This document shows positions 24,916 to 34,092 of a stretch of DNA of 64,000 nt, in pieces. The notes under the pieces were generated by a model that saw nothing but the letters and a program-made list of their open reading frames with translations, did no database searches and was not told the DNA's origin. The number at the start of each line of letters is the position of its first letter. Position 1 is the first letter of the stretch. Origin of the DNA: Nostoc sp. 'Peltigera membranacea cyanobiont' N6 (GTDB lineage: Bacteria; Cyanobacteriota; Cyanobacteriia; Cyanobacteriales; Nostocaceae); the NCBI RefSeq assembly GCF_002949735.1, contig NZ_CP026681.1, positions 558,001 through 622,000 of the forward strand, written 5' to 3'. The position numbers were made by a program, and so were the translations under genes.

Positions 24916-26136
24916 ATGAAAGCTAACGTCGTTAATCTACCAAACTCTACACCTATTTTTAATAACCACCTTTCGACCGAAGAATTTTCAGACAGCAGCA
25001 GCGAAACCTTAATTGAATTGCTGTGTCAGGAAATGCAAGCACAAGTGAAAGCAGCACCCAGGTGCGTAGAAGCTTTAGCAAACCGCATAGCCGTAGAAGT
25101 AGAACGCATTTGCGATAAAAGCTCGCGTATCCAAACATCTGGGCAAATCAAATCCTGGCAGATTACGTTGGGAAGGCATCGGATGCAAAAGTGCTTACGT
25201 TACTACCAACTAGGTTCCAAACAAGGACGGGTGGAATTACATAGCAATTTGGGTGCTATGGTTTACCGTCATGTAACTATATCAGGCTCTGAGTTGGGTT
25301 TTGATGCTCGTTACAGCCTAATTGAAGATTTTTTACAAGCATTTTATATCGAAGCTATCAAAGCTTTCCGCAGAGAAAACGAACTACCTAACGATCACAC
25401 ACCGCGGACTCAGCTACAATTAGCTGAATACATGGCCTTTACAGAACAGTACGCCAAACGCCGTATCAATTTACCTGGTGGTGCAAATCAGCAATTGATT
25501 ATCTTACGCGCCCAAGGTTTTGCTCGTCGTCAGCCCCAAGAGACTACTGTGGATATTGAAATGGCGGTAGAGTCAGCTAAGGGTGAAGAAGCAGAATCTT
25601 ACCAGCGTAACTCGGCGGTGCAACAGCTGCGATCGCAGATGATTGCCCAAACTAATTTTGACCCATCTGAAGAATCAGAACGCGATCGCGTCATCACTGA
25701 GTTGATGAAATATCTGGAGTCTCAAGGTCAATCTGATTGTATGAACTACCTCAGCTTGAAACTTCAAGACCTCTCAGCCCCAGAAATTGACCAAATTCTC
25801 GGTTTAACCAGCCGTCAGCGCGATTATCTCCAACAACGGTTTAAATATCACGTAGAAAAGTTTGCTAAACAACACCATTGGCAATTAGTACATCAATGGT
25901 TAGGCGCAGGTTTAGAGCAAAAATTGGGTTTATCTTCCCAGCAGTGGGATATTTTTGTGAATCAACTCACAGAACAACAACAGCAAATATTACAGTTAAA
26001 AACTGCAAGACAAACTGACCAAGCGATCGCTAAAACCATCAAATGCACCCCCAAACAGTTACAAAAGCGCTGGACTCAACTGTTAGAACTAGCATGGTCT
26101 ATCCGCAACGGTCATACTGAGGCACAGACCGGTTGA
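24916..26136 (+). CDS. HetZ-related protein, possible developmental regulator
   Basis: This 406-aa soluble protein has a central conserved block, RYSLIEDFLQAFYIEAIKAF, then RTQLQLAEYMAFTEQYAKRR and GGANQQLIILRAQGFARRQP. I recognise this as the HetZ family, which in heterocystous cyanobacteria includes HetZ, a regulator of early heterocyst differentiation. The C-terminal part looks like sigma-factor-type helix-turn-helix segments (DQAIAKTIKCTPKQLQKRW). It is not next to patU or hetP here, so it is more likely a HetZ paralogue than HetZ itself. The start is the ATG at 24916. Assignment rests on recalled sequence similarity. Confidence 0.6.
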   Translation: MKANVVNLPNSTPIFNNHLSTEEFSDSSSETLIELLCQEMQAQVKAAPRCVEALANRIAVEVERICDKSSRIQTSGQIKSWQITLGRHRMQKCLRYYQLGSKQGRVELHSNLGAMVYRHVTISGSELGFDARYSLIEDFLQAFYIEAIKAFRRENELPNDHTPRTQLQLAEYMAFTEQYAKRRINLPGGANQQLIILRAQGFARRQPQETTVDIEMAVESAKGEEAESYQRNSAVQQLRSQMIAQTNFDPSEESERDRVITELMKYLESQGQSDCMNYLSLKLQDLSAPEIDQILGLTSRQRDYLQQRFKYHVEKFAKQHHWQLVHQWLGAGLEQKLGLSSQQWDIFVNQLTEQQQQILQLKTARQTDQAIAKTIKCTPKQLQKRWTQLLELAWSIRNGHTEAQTG

Positions 26137-26451
26137 AGTTGAGGTGAAATAACTAAAATTTATCCAAGCTAAATTCCCAGTTATTTAGAGAGGTTAGAAA
26201 AAAGTTTAAGGGACAAAAAGAAAAGGGAAATTCCATTCCTTTTATACTCCCTGAATTAGTAACTAGTTTCTTACCCCAATTATTAATACATTTGTATTTG
26301 TTTAGTACAAGAGTACCAAACTCTCAGATTTTTTACCCATTAATCCAACCTTGTTTAGTCAAAATAAAAAATTCATATTAAGCAACTGACCCTTTTTTAC
26401 TACTTCTGTGAAATCCTATAATAAACAGGACTTTTGGCAGAGGGATTGAGG
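26137..26451. other. AT-rich gap without a recognised gene
   Basis: I see no gene, hairpin or tandem repeat of note in these 315 bases. It must hold the 3' end signals of the HetZ-related gene and the promoter of the nuclease gene. The AGAGGG before 26452 is the nuclease ribosome site. Confidence 0.5.
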
Positions 26452-26928
26452 ATGGCTCTGACTCAAGGCGGACGGGCAAATAAGTCTGGGAATATTTTAG
26501 AAGGAAATGTAGAAGCAATCTTAAATGGGCATAATTATTTTCAAGTCGGTAACTATGTCCCAAAAGAATTTATACTGAATGCTGCTTTATTACCAAAACG
26601 TTATGGAAAAGAAGTTTATATTGGGACTGGAATTTATCATACCGATTTGAAGGTTGATTTTTATGTTGTTGGCTCATCGGCTATGCCATCTGGTTTAATT
26701 TTTGAGTGTAAATGGCAAGAAAGCCCAGGTTCTGTTGATGAAAAATTTCCTTACTTGAACATGAACATCCAGAACTATTACCCTGCACCAACTATCGTCA
26801 TTTTAGGCGGGGAAGGTATGCGAGAAGGCGCAAGCAAATGGCTAAAAGCAAGAGTTAATGATAACCATAATTTATTAGCAGTTTACAGCTTAGACAGATT
26901 TATTGCTTGGGCAAATAAAAATCTTTAA
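26452..26928 (+). CDS. PD-(D/E)XK-type restriction endonuclease-like protein
   Basis: This 158-aa protein has KVDFYVVGSS followed by GLIFECKWQESPGSVDEKFPY. The Asp, then Glu-Cys-Lys spacing fits the D...ExK active site of PD-(D/E)XK nucleases. It would cut DNA lacking the partner methylation. Its 3' end overlaps that of the Dam-type methyltransferase gene by four bases, tail to tail, which is a common restriction-modification layout. The ATG at 26452 has AGAGGG seven bases upstream; a TTG 18 bases earlier is rejected. The recognition sequence cannot be read from the sequence. Confidence 0.7.
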   Translation: MALTQGGRANKSGNILEGNVEAILNGHNYFQVGNYVPKEFILNAALLPKRYGKEVYIGTGIYHTDLKVDFYVVGSSAMPSGLIFECKWQESPGSVDEKFPYLNMNIQNYYPAPTIVILGGEGMREGASKWLKARVNDNHNLLAVYSLDRFIAWANKNL

Positions 26929-27758
26929 AAGGATGTAATTAATAGTTCGTCAATCATCCCTCTATTTTTTATATTGGAGTTAATCGAGCGGGCTGCTTTT
27001 ATTTTATAAGTTTCAAAGTTGATATCTTTATAAATATTTCTAATAAATTCACTATCAGAATTACACACCATAACCTTGACACCACGATTTGCTAACTCTG
27101 CACAAGTATCTCTTAAGAGTTCTTGGTCTTTTTTACTAAAACAATTTTGACTATAAGCAGTGAAATAGCTAGTGTCACTGATAGGATAATAGGGTGGGTC
27201 AAAAAATACAAAGTCATCACTGCTAGTTGCATGATTTAGGACTTCTGTAAAATCTGCTTGTTTAATTTCTGCATGAGAAAGCGCTTCTGATGCTGCTTTT
27301 AGTAAAACCTCAGAACAAATATTAGGATTTTCATATCTGCCTAAAGGCACATTGAACTTTCCCTGTGAGTTGACTCGATAAAGACCATTAAAACAAGTTT
27401 TATTAAGATAAATTAGACGAGCCGCTTTTTCTATATCTGTACCATCAGAGTGGTTTCTGACACTATAATAATAATCTTTATTATGCCGATACTTATGCTC
27501 TTTCAATAGAAAAATTAATTCATCAGCATGACATTTAACACAACAATAAGTATTAATTAATTCGGCATTTATATCAGTCAAAGTTGCTATGTTTGGTTGG
27601 AGATAGAAAAAAACAGCACCACCGCCTAAAAATGGCTCATAGTAATTTTTATAACTCTTGGGAAAATAAGGAATATATTGTTGTATTAATCTACTTTTAC
27701 CCCCTGCCCACTTCAAAAATGGACGCGGGCTAGTTTCCTTGGGAATTTGAATTACCAT
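26925..27758 (-). CDS. D12-class (Dam/DpnM-type) adenine-N6 DNA methyltransferase
   Basis: This 277-aa protein has PFLKWAGGKSRL at the N-terminus (AdoMet-binding FxGG motif region), YEPFLGGGAVFFYL, and the catalytic DPPYYP near residue 190. This order (FxGxG-like then DPPY) defines D12/alpha-group adenine methyltransferases such as Dam, DpnM and EcoRV methylase. It should transfer methyl from AdoMet to adenine N6. Many D12 enzymes recognise GATC, which is inside the HIP1 octamer common here, but specificity is not proven. It faces the nuclease gene tail to tail. Confidence 0.92.
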   Translation of the reverse strand: MVIQIPKETSPRPFLKWAGGKSRLIQQYIPYFPKSYKNYYEPFLGGGAVFFYLQPNIATLTDINAELINTYCCVKCHADELIFLLKEHKYRHNKDYYYSVRNHSDGTDIEKAARLIYLNKTCFNGLYRVNSQGKFNVPLGRYENPNICSEVLLKAASEALSHAEIKQADFTEVLNHATSSDDFVFFDPPYYPISDTSYFTAYSQNCFSKKDQELLRDTCAELANRGVKVMVCNSDSEFIRNIYKDINFETYKIKAARSINSNIKNRGMIDELLITSF

Positions 27759-27923
27759 TTACTTGCGATTTAACTGAAAATAATCGTGACTAAATAAAGC
27801 CAATATAACCGACAAGCTATATTTTATATTAGCTGGCTAATTTTCCGGCTGCATAGATTACAATTAAGTGGATAAAGCATATCAAAACAAACGTAAGTAT
27901 ATAACAAGGCAGTTTAGATTCAA

Positions 27924-28130
27924 ATGTTTGACGGATTTTGGGATAACGTCTTTCGCTACCCCCGGTACTTAATTACTATCGTCTTAGGGCTGTTTTTGAA
28001 CACTTTTGAGCCATTACTGCCACTGTTAAAGCGCCCTGTCACTTTGATCGCCATCTTGGGTTTATTTGTGAGCAGCCTAGTCTTCCTTACTTTCACCCTA
28101 CGGGCAATGCTCGGTTTAAGTACAATCTAG
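27924..28130 (+). CDS. DUF751 (Ycf33-like) small membrane protein
   Basis: This 68-aa protein has two hydrophobic helices (YLITIVLGLFLNTFEPLLPL and VTLIAILGLFVSSLVFLTFT) joined by KRP. The FWDNVFRYPRYLIT start and its place just before rbfA match the DUF751 family, also found in plastids as Ycf33. Function is unknown; it is probably a thylakoid or plasma-membrane protein. The gap to rbfA is 125 bases. Confidence 0.82.
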   Translation: MFDGFWDNVFRYPRYLITIVLGLFLNTFEPLLPLLKRPVTLIAILGLFVSSLVFLTFTLRAMLGLSTI

Positions 28131-28255
28131 ACTAGCGCTATATCGGGGCTATACCTCACAGACGGTTGTTCTTGGCGTTGATCGCGCTAAATACTGTCTA
28201 GCCAACTTACATCTATTTTTTTGTCGTACAACCTCTGTCAGGAGGCGAAATTTTT

Positions 28256-28675
28256 ATGGCTACAAATCGCCGGGTTTCCCGCGTTGCTGAATTGATCAAA
28301 CGGGAAGTGAGCCAAATGCTGCTCAACGGCATTAAGGATGACCGTGTGGGTACAGGAATGGTAAGTGTTACTGATGTTGATGTTTCTGGCGATCTCCAAC
28401 ACGCCAAAATCTACGTCAGTATCTATGGTACAGATGAAGCTAAGGTAGAAACAATGGCAGGCTTAAAGTCAGCCACGGGTTATGTCCGCAGCGAACTTGG
28501 GGCGCGGGTAAGGCTACGTCGCACACCAGAAGTCATTTTTCTCGAAGATCGCTCCATAGAACGCGGTAACAAGGTACTGGCACTACTAAGCCAACTCAAT
28601 CACGATCGTCCACCAGAAAATCTGCTTCCAGGAGAAGACAGCACCGATCAAAACGATCGGGAATTCTCCGAATAA
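28256..28675 (+). CDS. rbfA: Ribosome-binding factor A
   Basis: This 139-aa protein has RRVSRVAELIKREVSQML at the start, VTDVDVSGDLQHAKIYVSI in the middle and RRTPEVIFLEDRSIERG near residue 100, all hallmarks of RbfA. RbfA binds the 30S subunit during 16S rRNA 5' maturation and is needed at low temperature. The start has a very strong GGAGG about 10 bases upstream. The short acidic tail (EDSTDQNDREFSE) is typical of cyanobacterial forms. Confidence 0.95.
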   Translation: MATNRRVSRVAELIKREVSQMLLNGIKDDRVGTGMVSVTDVDVSGDLQHAKIYVSIYGTDEAKVETMAGLKSATGYVRSELGARVRLRRTPEVIFLEDRSIERGNKVLALLSQLNHDRPPENLLPGEDSTDQNDREFSE

Positions 28676-29617
28676 GTAACTAAAACAACAATGTAACTTC
28701 AGAACAATTAATCTCAGCAAATCCGCCAAACAGTTTACAGACGTGACTAGATCGCGTCTGTTTTAATGTAACCATAACCTACTTCAGCGATCGGTAGTTG
28801 CATCTACATGCTTTTTGTTTGCCTTGGTCAATGTTAAGGAACAAGGGTTTAAAGACCTCCACCGAATTCTTGTACCTTGCCAGAAGCTAACGCAACAGTG
28901 GCTTCAAGTCAGTGGTAACAGAGCTTTAGCTTTGTCGTTCGCATAGCGTCCCGCAGGGAAGCGTAGGAGTCAAATCTCAACTGGTTTCCTCCTTTTGCCT
29001 TTTAAAGATGTTTTTCAAAAGAAAACTGTATTTTTCAGTGCGAAAAATAACTAAGTGTACATAACCTTACTTAAGAAATTGTTAACAGATGTCAGAATAA
29101 AAGCTTTCGTAGTGTACTTTAGCCGTTATGTTTTGCAACAGTTTATACCCTAGTATCTGACAAAGGTTCTTGTGTTGTTTACCTAAGTTGAAGGAGGCAG
29201 GAGGCAGGAGGCAGAAGGTTTTTTCACTTATAGGATTCAGCGCAAAGTGCGGTCTTGGGGTCTCCCCAAGAGGAGCAACTTTGTAAGAGAGACCCCTCCT
29301 GAAAAAGAGCCACCAAATATTGCCTAAATACAGTAATGGCAAGACTTTTAGACTTGTTGCATAAAAATCATACAGTCGCCATAGCAGGTTAAGTTAACTA
29401 CTCGGAATTTTTTTTGTAAAGCGGATTTTTGCCAAATGTCAGGATTCGTTGACTTTCTTAACATTTCTTGAGATAATTTCAGGATATGTAGCGTCAAAAT
29501 AAAAATAGTTCCGTATAGCAAACTACAAAATCCTAGCCACAAGTCTAATTTCTGTAATGTTTGTTCCTAATTATTAACGGGAACACTATCGTAAGTGTTA
29601 ATTTGTGAGTAAAAAAC
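28676..29617. other. 942-base gap with repeats, no recognised gene
   Basis: No reading frame here looks real on either strand. A dispersed repeat fragment lies near 28935-28965 (CATAGCGTCCCGCAGGGAAGCG). Three GGAGGCA heptamers occur at about 29192-29214. A small perfect hairpin, CTTGGGG/CCCCAAG with a TCT loop, lies at 29254-29270. The 3' end probably holds the promoter of the DUF4327 gene. Confidence 0.5.
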
Positions 29618-29854
29618 ATGAGTGTGAATACGGTGCCTTCTATCAATTACTACTCTCTCGATCTGATTCAAGACGAAGCACGCCGACTCGTGCAAAAGGG
29701 AATGGTTAGCCGACAACAGCCAATATATAGCCTTTGCCAATATATTCCAGCCAGAGAGTGGGTTTGCGTTGAATGTGAATTAGAGAAATGTGACTTTTTG
29801 TTACGCGATCGCATTGGCGACCTAATTGGTCGGGAACAGTGGGACAACGACTAA
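29618..29854 (+). CDS. DUF4327 family protein
   Basis: This 78-aa protein reads INYYSLDLIQDEARRLVQKG then QQPIYSLCQYIPAREWVCVE and ends near RDRIGDLIGREQW. This is the conserved pattern of DUF4327, a family I know only from cyanobacteria. The function is unknown. It has two Cys (VCVEC) that could bind metal or form a disulphide. It is a single-gene unit with long AT-rich flanks. Confidence 0.85.
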   Translation: MSVNTVPSINYYSLDLIQDEARRLVQKGMVSRQQPIYSLCQYIPAREWVCVECELEKCDFLLRDRIGDLIGREQWDND

Positions 29855-30337
29855 ATCAATGTTTGATTTCGGGTTTGGGATTGGGAGTTTATTTTCGATG
29901 TGTGGATGTCACAGTCAACGATCCTACGCCCAATCTGGGGGATAATCTCTGGTTTTTGATCGGCATTGCCCCATATAGAATCTTGCGTCTTTCATTAACA
30001 CAAAAGTATTGGAGTCTGAATTTAGACAAATTCTCAAGTTAAAGAAGGCATCAGAAGCATTTTTTCTGTACATCTTTTGGTGCAAAGCTTGAGTCTGGTG
30101 TGTAAATTCGGTGAAGCTCCTACATCGATCTGTCTGATAGAAGTGTAGGAACTTCACTTTTGACTCGCAATTCATCGCATCGCCTGCTTTTCAAAGCCAA
30201 AACTCGTTTTGAGAAGTTTGCGAAGTCGGGCTAACCGACACCAGTTGCGACAATCAAGGGAATTTTCGCAAAATCCCAAATTTGTATAAGATTATTTGTT
30301 AAAAAATCTCGAAAAGCATAGAAAAATTATTAAACTA
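29855..30337. other. Gap with strong hairpin downstream of DUF4327
   Basis: This 483-base stretch has no convincing gene. A 14-bp stem, GTGAAGCTCCTACA (30111-30124) with TGTAGGAACTTCAC (30144-30157), has one G-T pair, a 19-base loop and TTTTG after it. It could end the DUF4327 transcript or the 3' part of a small RNA. Nothing else stood out. Confidence 0.45.
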
Positions 30338-30691
30338 TTATCCAACTTGCTCTAAATATTGATTAATGTCTTCAATAATACGAGTAAGTTCAGCTTCAGT
30401 AGTCAAGCGAATGTTGATGTTGCGGACAGTCAGCAAAACTTTGGCTGCAAAAGGCGTTGGCCAAATATTAGGATTACAGAAAATCTCTAAAAATACTTCA
30501 CCTGTATAACAATATTCCATTGGAGGCTGGGGAGTGACTCTACCGCCGCCAGGAGTGGGTTTTGCGGCGACAGCTTTTAGGCGATCCATGAGTTGATCTG
30601 TCGCTGTCTTTAATTCTTGTGCTGCTTGGGGTGAAAAACTGAAGGAGACAGAACCTTCAATTAGGTTCAATGTTAGAGGAATTGAAGACAT
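30338..30691 (-). CDS. Conserved hypothetical protein
   Basis: This 117-aa soluble protein has an N-terminal beta/helix part (NLIEGSVSFSFSPQAAQELK), a Pro/Gly-rich loop (KPTPGGGRVTPQPPMEY) and a C-terminal part ending TEAELTRIIEDINQYLEQVG. I do not recognise the family. Codon use resembles neighbouring native genes. It stands alone before the decayed fragment and SDR gene. Its start at 30691 is the only good one. Confidence 0.55.
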   Translation of the reverse strand: MSSIPLTLNLIEGSVSFSFSPQAAQELKTATDQLMDRLKAVAAKPTPGGGRVTPQPPMEYCYTGEVFLEIFCNPNIWPTPFAAKVLLTVRNINIRLTTEAELTRIIEDINQYLEQVG

Positions 30692-30708
30692 AAGTTTTTT
30701 ATTAAAGC

Positions 30709-30845
30709 TTATTGATAAGTACTAATCTTACCGGAAGAAGAGACGAAGCCGCCGAGATCGACGGCGGTGAAGCCAACTTTTTTCAGGATGTGCCCCCAGC
30801 CTTGGCGCTGGTATCGTCGCCAGACAGATTGACACGATCGGACTT
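30709..30845 (-). pseudogene. Decayed C-terminal fragment of NAD(P)-binding oxidoreductase
   Basis: Immediately downstream of the SDR gene on the same strand, one frame reads RVNLSGDDTSAKA and, after a -1/+2 frame change, the next reads GWGHILKKVGFTAVDLGGF before a stop at 30709. SGDDxxAK followed by IGFxxVDLG is the C-terminal signature of NADPH-dependent F420-reductase-like proteins (COG2085). The rest of the gene is absent, so this is a truncated, frameshifted remnant. It is GC-richer than the flanks, like the SDR gene. Confidence 0.6.
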
Positions 30846-30862
30846 TTCTTGGTTCTGCTCTA

Positions 30863-31609
30863 TCAGGCTGCAAAGCCGCCATCAATCTTCAGGCTTGCAC
30901 CGGTGATGAAACCGGCTTCTGCACTAGCAAGATAGGAAACCATATCGGCAACTTCTTCGCTTCGTCCATAGCGTTGCAAAGCAATCATACTTTTCATCCT
31001 CTCGGCAAAAGGGCCTTCTGCCGGATTCATGTCGGTGTCTACCGGGCCGGGTTGGATATTGTTCACAGTGATGCCACGAGGGCCGAGATCGCGAGCAAGA
31101 CCGCGTGTGAAACTGGCGATCGCCCCTTTGGTCAAAGCGTAAACGGAGCCACCAGCAAAAGGCATGATATCACTGTTGACACTGCCAATCATCACGATCC
31201 GTCCGCCTTTATCCATGTGGCGGACAGCCTCCTGAGTTGCCACAAAGACACCCTTAACATTAACTGCGATCGACCGATCGAAATCATCCATCGAGAATTG
31301 GTCAATTGGGGCCAAAGTGGCGACCCCCGCATTGTTCACGAGGATGTCAAGACGACCAAAGACTTTGACTGTCTCGGCAACAGCGTTTTTCACCGCTTCA
31401 ACATCGGCACTATCGGCGCGTATTGCCAAGGCTTTGCCACCTGCTGCTTCAATGGCAAGCACCACCTCGTCGGCTTTTTGTGGCGAACTAGTGTAGGTGA
31501 GGGCGACAGTTGCACCATCATCTGCGAGACGTTTAGCGATCGCTGCTCCTAGACCGCGCGAGCCACCTGTTACCAATGCCACCTTACCTGTAAGTTTTTT
31601 AGTATTCAT
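30863..31609 (-). CDS. Short-chain dehydrogenase/reductase (FabG-like)
   Basis: This 248-aa protein has the classic SDR plan: cofactor motif VTGGSRGLGAAIA near residue 12, NNAGVATLAP near 90, catalytic Ser in MIGSVNS, YALTK as the YxxxK pair, and PGPVDTDMNP. It should oxidise or reduce a carbonyl/alcohol with NADP(H); the substrate cannot be inferred. The base composition is noticeably GC-richer than surrounding genes. The adjacent decayed COG2085 remnant suggests both were acquired together from a distant bacterium. Confidence 0.93.
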   Translation of the reverse strand: MNTKKLTGKVALVTGGSRGLGAAIAKRLADDGATVALTYTSSPQKADEVVLAIEAAGGKALAIRADSADVEAVKNAVAETVKVFGRLDILVNNAGVATLAPIDQFSMDDFDRSIAVNVKGVFVATQEAVRHMDKGGRIVMIGSVNSDIMPFAGGSVYALTKGAIASFTRGLARDLGPRGITVNNIQPGPVDTDMNPAEGPFAERMKSMIALQRYGRSEEVADMVSYLASAEAGFITGASLKIDGGFAA

Positions 31610-32228
31610 AGTATTCGTGGTTGAAACTTGTCGTCTGAGAAAAATTGACCTTTGGAATTATATTGCTCAAGTTCTTACTCAAACTCATAAGAGTATCAAA
31701 TGTTCACCCATTCTCTGGCTTGTGAATTTACTTTTAGAGGTGAAAACTTACCTATAGATTTACTAATTATTCCAAAACCTATAAGTGTTTTTTGATTTCG
31801 CTGCTCAAATCTTGACAATTTGAGCAGCGAAGCGTAAAATAAATCATTTTTATAAATTTTTATAAAGTAGTAAATAAAACTTCCTAAGCTCGTAATTTAT
31901 CCTGAGTCAGTACAGAGTGCTAATGATTGTCATAATATCTTTGAATACAATTCGGTTTGGACTGGCTGGATGTATGAATAAGAAAATTAATTAAAATATT
32001 TATGGAATTAATGATAAAAATATGCTGCTATCTGTAAAGGCATTACTAATAGCTATAAAGCTTGTAGCTGTTATTAGTTATAAATAATCTCAACAAAATA
32101 GTATAAAACATAGATCCTATAGAGAGACTTAATTCTTACTGCGTAAGACTTTGATACATTTAATTTGTGTTTATTGATGTTTTAAGTTTTACATTAGAAG
32201 TCATAGAACTTGATGTGATAAATTATCT
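31610..32228. other. AT-rich gap without a recognised gene
   Basis: This 619-base region separates the SDR and the CDF transporter genes, which are divergent, so both promoters lie here. I see no hairpin, tandem repeat or gene that I would defend. The native AT-rich composition returns at about 31640. Confidence 0.5.
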
Positions 32229-33134
32229 ATGATTTACGATAACCGCGCTGAAGTGCGAAAGGTTTTAATTATTACCTTACTTCTCAACCTGTTCGTATTG
32301 GGATTGAAAGCAGTTGTGGGCTACTGGACAGGTTCTTTGAGTTTGCTAGCTGATGCCTTGCATAGTGTGACAGATAGCGCCAACAACGTTTTAGGATTAA
32401 TTGCAAGTAAATTTTCTTCTCCACAACCCGATCGCGAGCATCCCTACGGACACGGTAAGTTTGAAGCTGTGGGAGCTTTAGGAATTGCCTCATTTTTAGG
32501 AATAGCCTGTTTTGAAATTTTGCAAGGAGCAATCGAGCGAATTCTCAAAGGTGGTGGTGAACCTGTGAGAATATCGCCACCTGAGTTGTGGTTATTACTA
32601 ATTGTGCTGGGCGTGAATATTTTTGTGGCGTTTTACGAACGTGCTGTAGGTAGACGGGTAGGTAGCTCTATTCTGATCGCTGATGCAACCCATACGATGA
32701 GCGACATTTGGGTGACAATCTCTGTAATTGCTGGCTTGATCGGAGTTTGGCTAGGTTATCAATGGATGGATTTAGTCTTAGCTTTTCCTGTCGCCTTGTT
32801 GGTATTTTGGAGTGGCTGGTCAGTTTTAAAAGAGAATTTGCCTTGGCTTGTGGATCAAATGGCGATCGCACCAGAAGCAATCCATGCGATCGCTACCTCT
32901 GTTCCAGGTGTAATTAACTGTCATGATATTGCTTCTCGCGGTGTTCTTGGTCGTCAAGTGTTCATTGAAATGCATTTAATAGTAGATGCACCAGACGTAG
33001 AAACGGCTCACCACATCACTGAAGAAGTGGAAAGCAGATTAGAAGAAAAGTTCCGTCCAGTGAGGATTTTAATTCACGTTGAGCCACCAGCATATAAGTC
33101 TGAGCAAATTAGTTTTGAAACTGGAGCAAACTAG
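32229..33134 (+). CDS. Cation diffusion facilitator (CDF) metal-ion transporter
   Basis: This 301-aa protein has six predicted membrane helices and a soluble C-terminal domain. The metal-site signatures DALHSVTD (helix 2) and DATHTMSD (helix 5) and the HPYGHGKFE loop are typical CDF features. Such proteins export divalent cations (Zn, Fe, Mn, Co) in exchange for protons. The DxxxD/HxxxD pattern does not settle the metal. The C-terminal domain (from about 205) includes GVINCHDIASRGVLGRQ. It is a single-gene unit. Confidence 0.93.
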   Translation: MIYDNRAEVRKVLIITLLLNLFVLGLKAVVGYWTGSLSLLADALHSVTDSANNVLGLIASKFSSPQPDREHPYGHGKFEAVGALGIASFLGIACFEILQGAIERILKGGGEPVRISPPELWLLLIVLGVNIFVAFYERAVGRRVGSSILIADATHTMSDIWVTISVIAGLIGVWLGYQWMDLVLAFPVALLVFWSGWSVLKENLPWLVDQMAIAPEAIHAIATSVPGVINCHDIASRGVLGRQVFIEMHLIVDAPDVETAHHITEEVESRLEEKFRPVRILIHVEPPAYKSEQISFETGAN

Positions 33135-33196
33135 TCTCAGCAATTCCAAATCACACCCTGTTGATTTAATGACCCACAAATCACTGCATCTTTGCG

Positions 33197-33601
33197 CTAA
33201 TTTTTATAAGAAGCAACCAGATCAGCGACGATCGCAACCAATTCTCCTGGATCGACTGGTTTAGGCACATGAGTTTGAAAGCCAGCTTCTAGCGCACGGC
33301 TACGATACTCACTATCGCCATAAGCAGTTAAGGCGATCGCAGGGAGTTTTTCCCAAATATCAGGTTTCAGCGCCCGAATCTTGCGGATGAAGGTGTAGCC
33401 ATCTTCACCAGGCATAGCAATATCACAAATCAATATATCTGGCTGCAACTCAGGTAGTACTTTCAATGCTACCGCCGCCGATGGAACTGCCGTAACGGTG
33501 GCTCCATCAGCTTCTAACACGGTAGTAATATAAAAACGGCTATCGTCATCATCATCAACAACGAGGATGTTTAAGCCAGCAAGGGGGAGAAGAGGTTGCA
33601 T
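33197..33601 (-). CDS. Receiver-only response regulator
   Basis: This 134-aa protein is a single CheY-type receiver: NILVVDDDDDSRF near the start, phospho-acceptor in PDILICDIAMPGEDG and the Lys in HVPKPVDPGEL. With no output domain, it likely signals through protein contacts or in a hybrid phosphorelay. I chose ATG 33601 because GGAG lies five bases upstream. An in-frame ATG at 33670 would add an unlikely 23-residue leader. It is convergent with the CDF gene, 62 bases apart. No kinase gene is next to it. Confidence 0.9.
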   Translation of the reverse strand: MQPLLPLAGLNILVVDDDDDSRFYITTVLEADGATVTAVPSAAVALKVLPELQPDILICDIAMPGEDGYTFIRKIRALKPDIWEKLPAIALTAYGDSEYRSRALEAGFQTHVPKPVDPGELVAIVADLVASYKN

Positions 33602-34092
33602 AACATCTCCATTAATGTTTATCAAATGAAAGTTATTTCTAATGAGCTGCTGGTTTTTGTCTTTTACCACACCCTTGGTAATTTTACTGCGATCGCGCCT
33701 ATTTTCCTAGACAATAATTCAATTTTTCCAGCCACCATCTAATTGATGGTTACTTATTTACTGGTATTTATAATGATTGGCTAGATAAATTTATGTTTGT
33801 GTTTAAATTTAGTTATATTTAAAAACTTCATTTTAACAACTAGTTAGGGTTACAAAATAACTTTGATAATTGCTACCTACTTTATTAATAAAAGCTTGCG
33901 ATTTGGATAGAGCTTTTTTATTTAGCAAGTCTCATATTTTGCGATGAAGCTAAATAAATCTAAACTGCATAAATTAAATCAAGCTCTTGTAAAATGGGCA
34001 ACACGAGCGCCCTAACTAGAGGAATCCGCTTTGATTACTGAACAAGATTAAGTACACATCTATAGGACTCATATTTGATTTTTGAAATACAC

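Noticed and set aside
29082..29542. Two minus-strand frames of 86 and 64 aa in the rbfA-DUF4327 gap
   Set aside because: They translate repeat and hairpin DNA, lack ribosome sites and resemble no family.
29839..30042. 67-aa plus-strand frame overlapping the end of the DUF4327 gene
   Set aside because: It starts inside the DUF4327 gene and has no conserved features.
30974..31552. 192-aa plus-strand frame opposite the SDR gene
   Set aside because: It is antisense to a well-defined SDR; the high GC keeps the opposite strand open.
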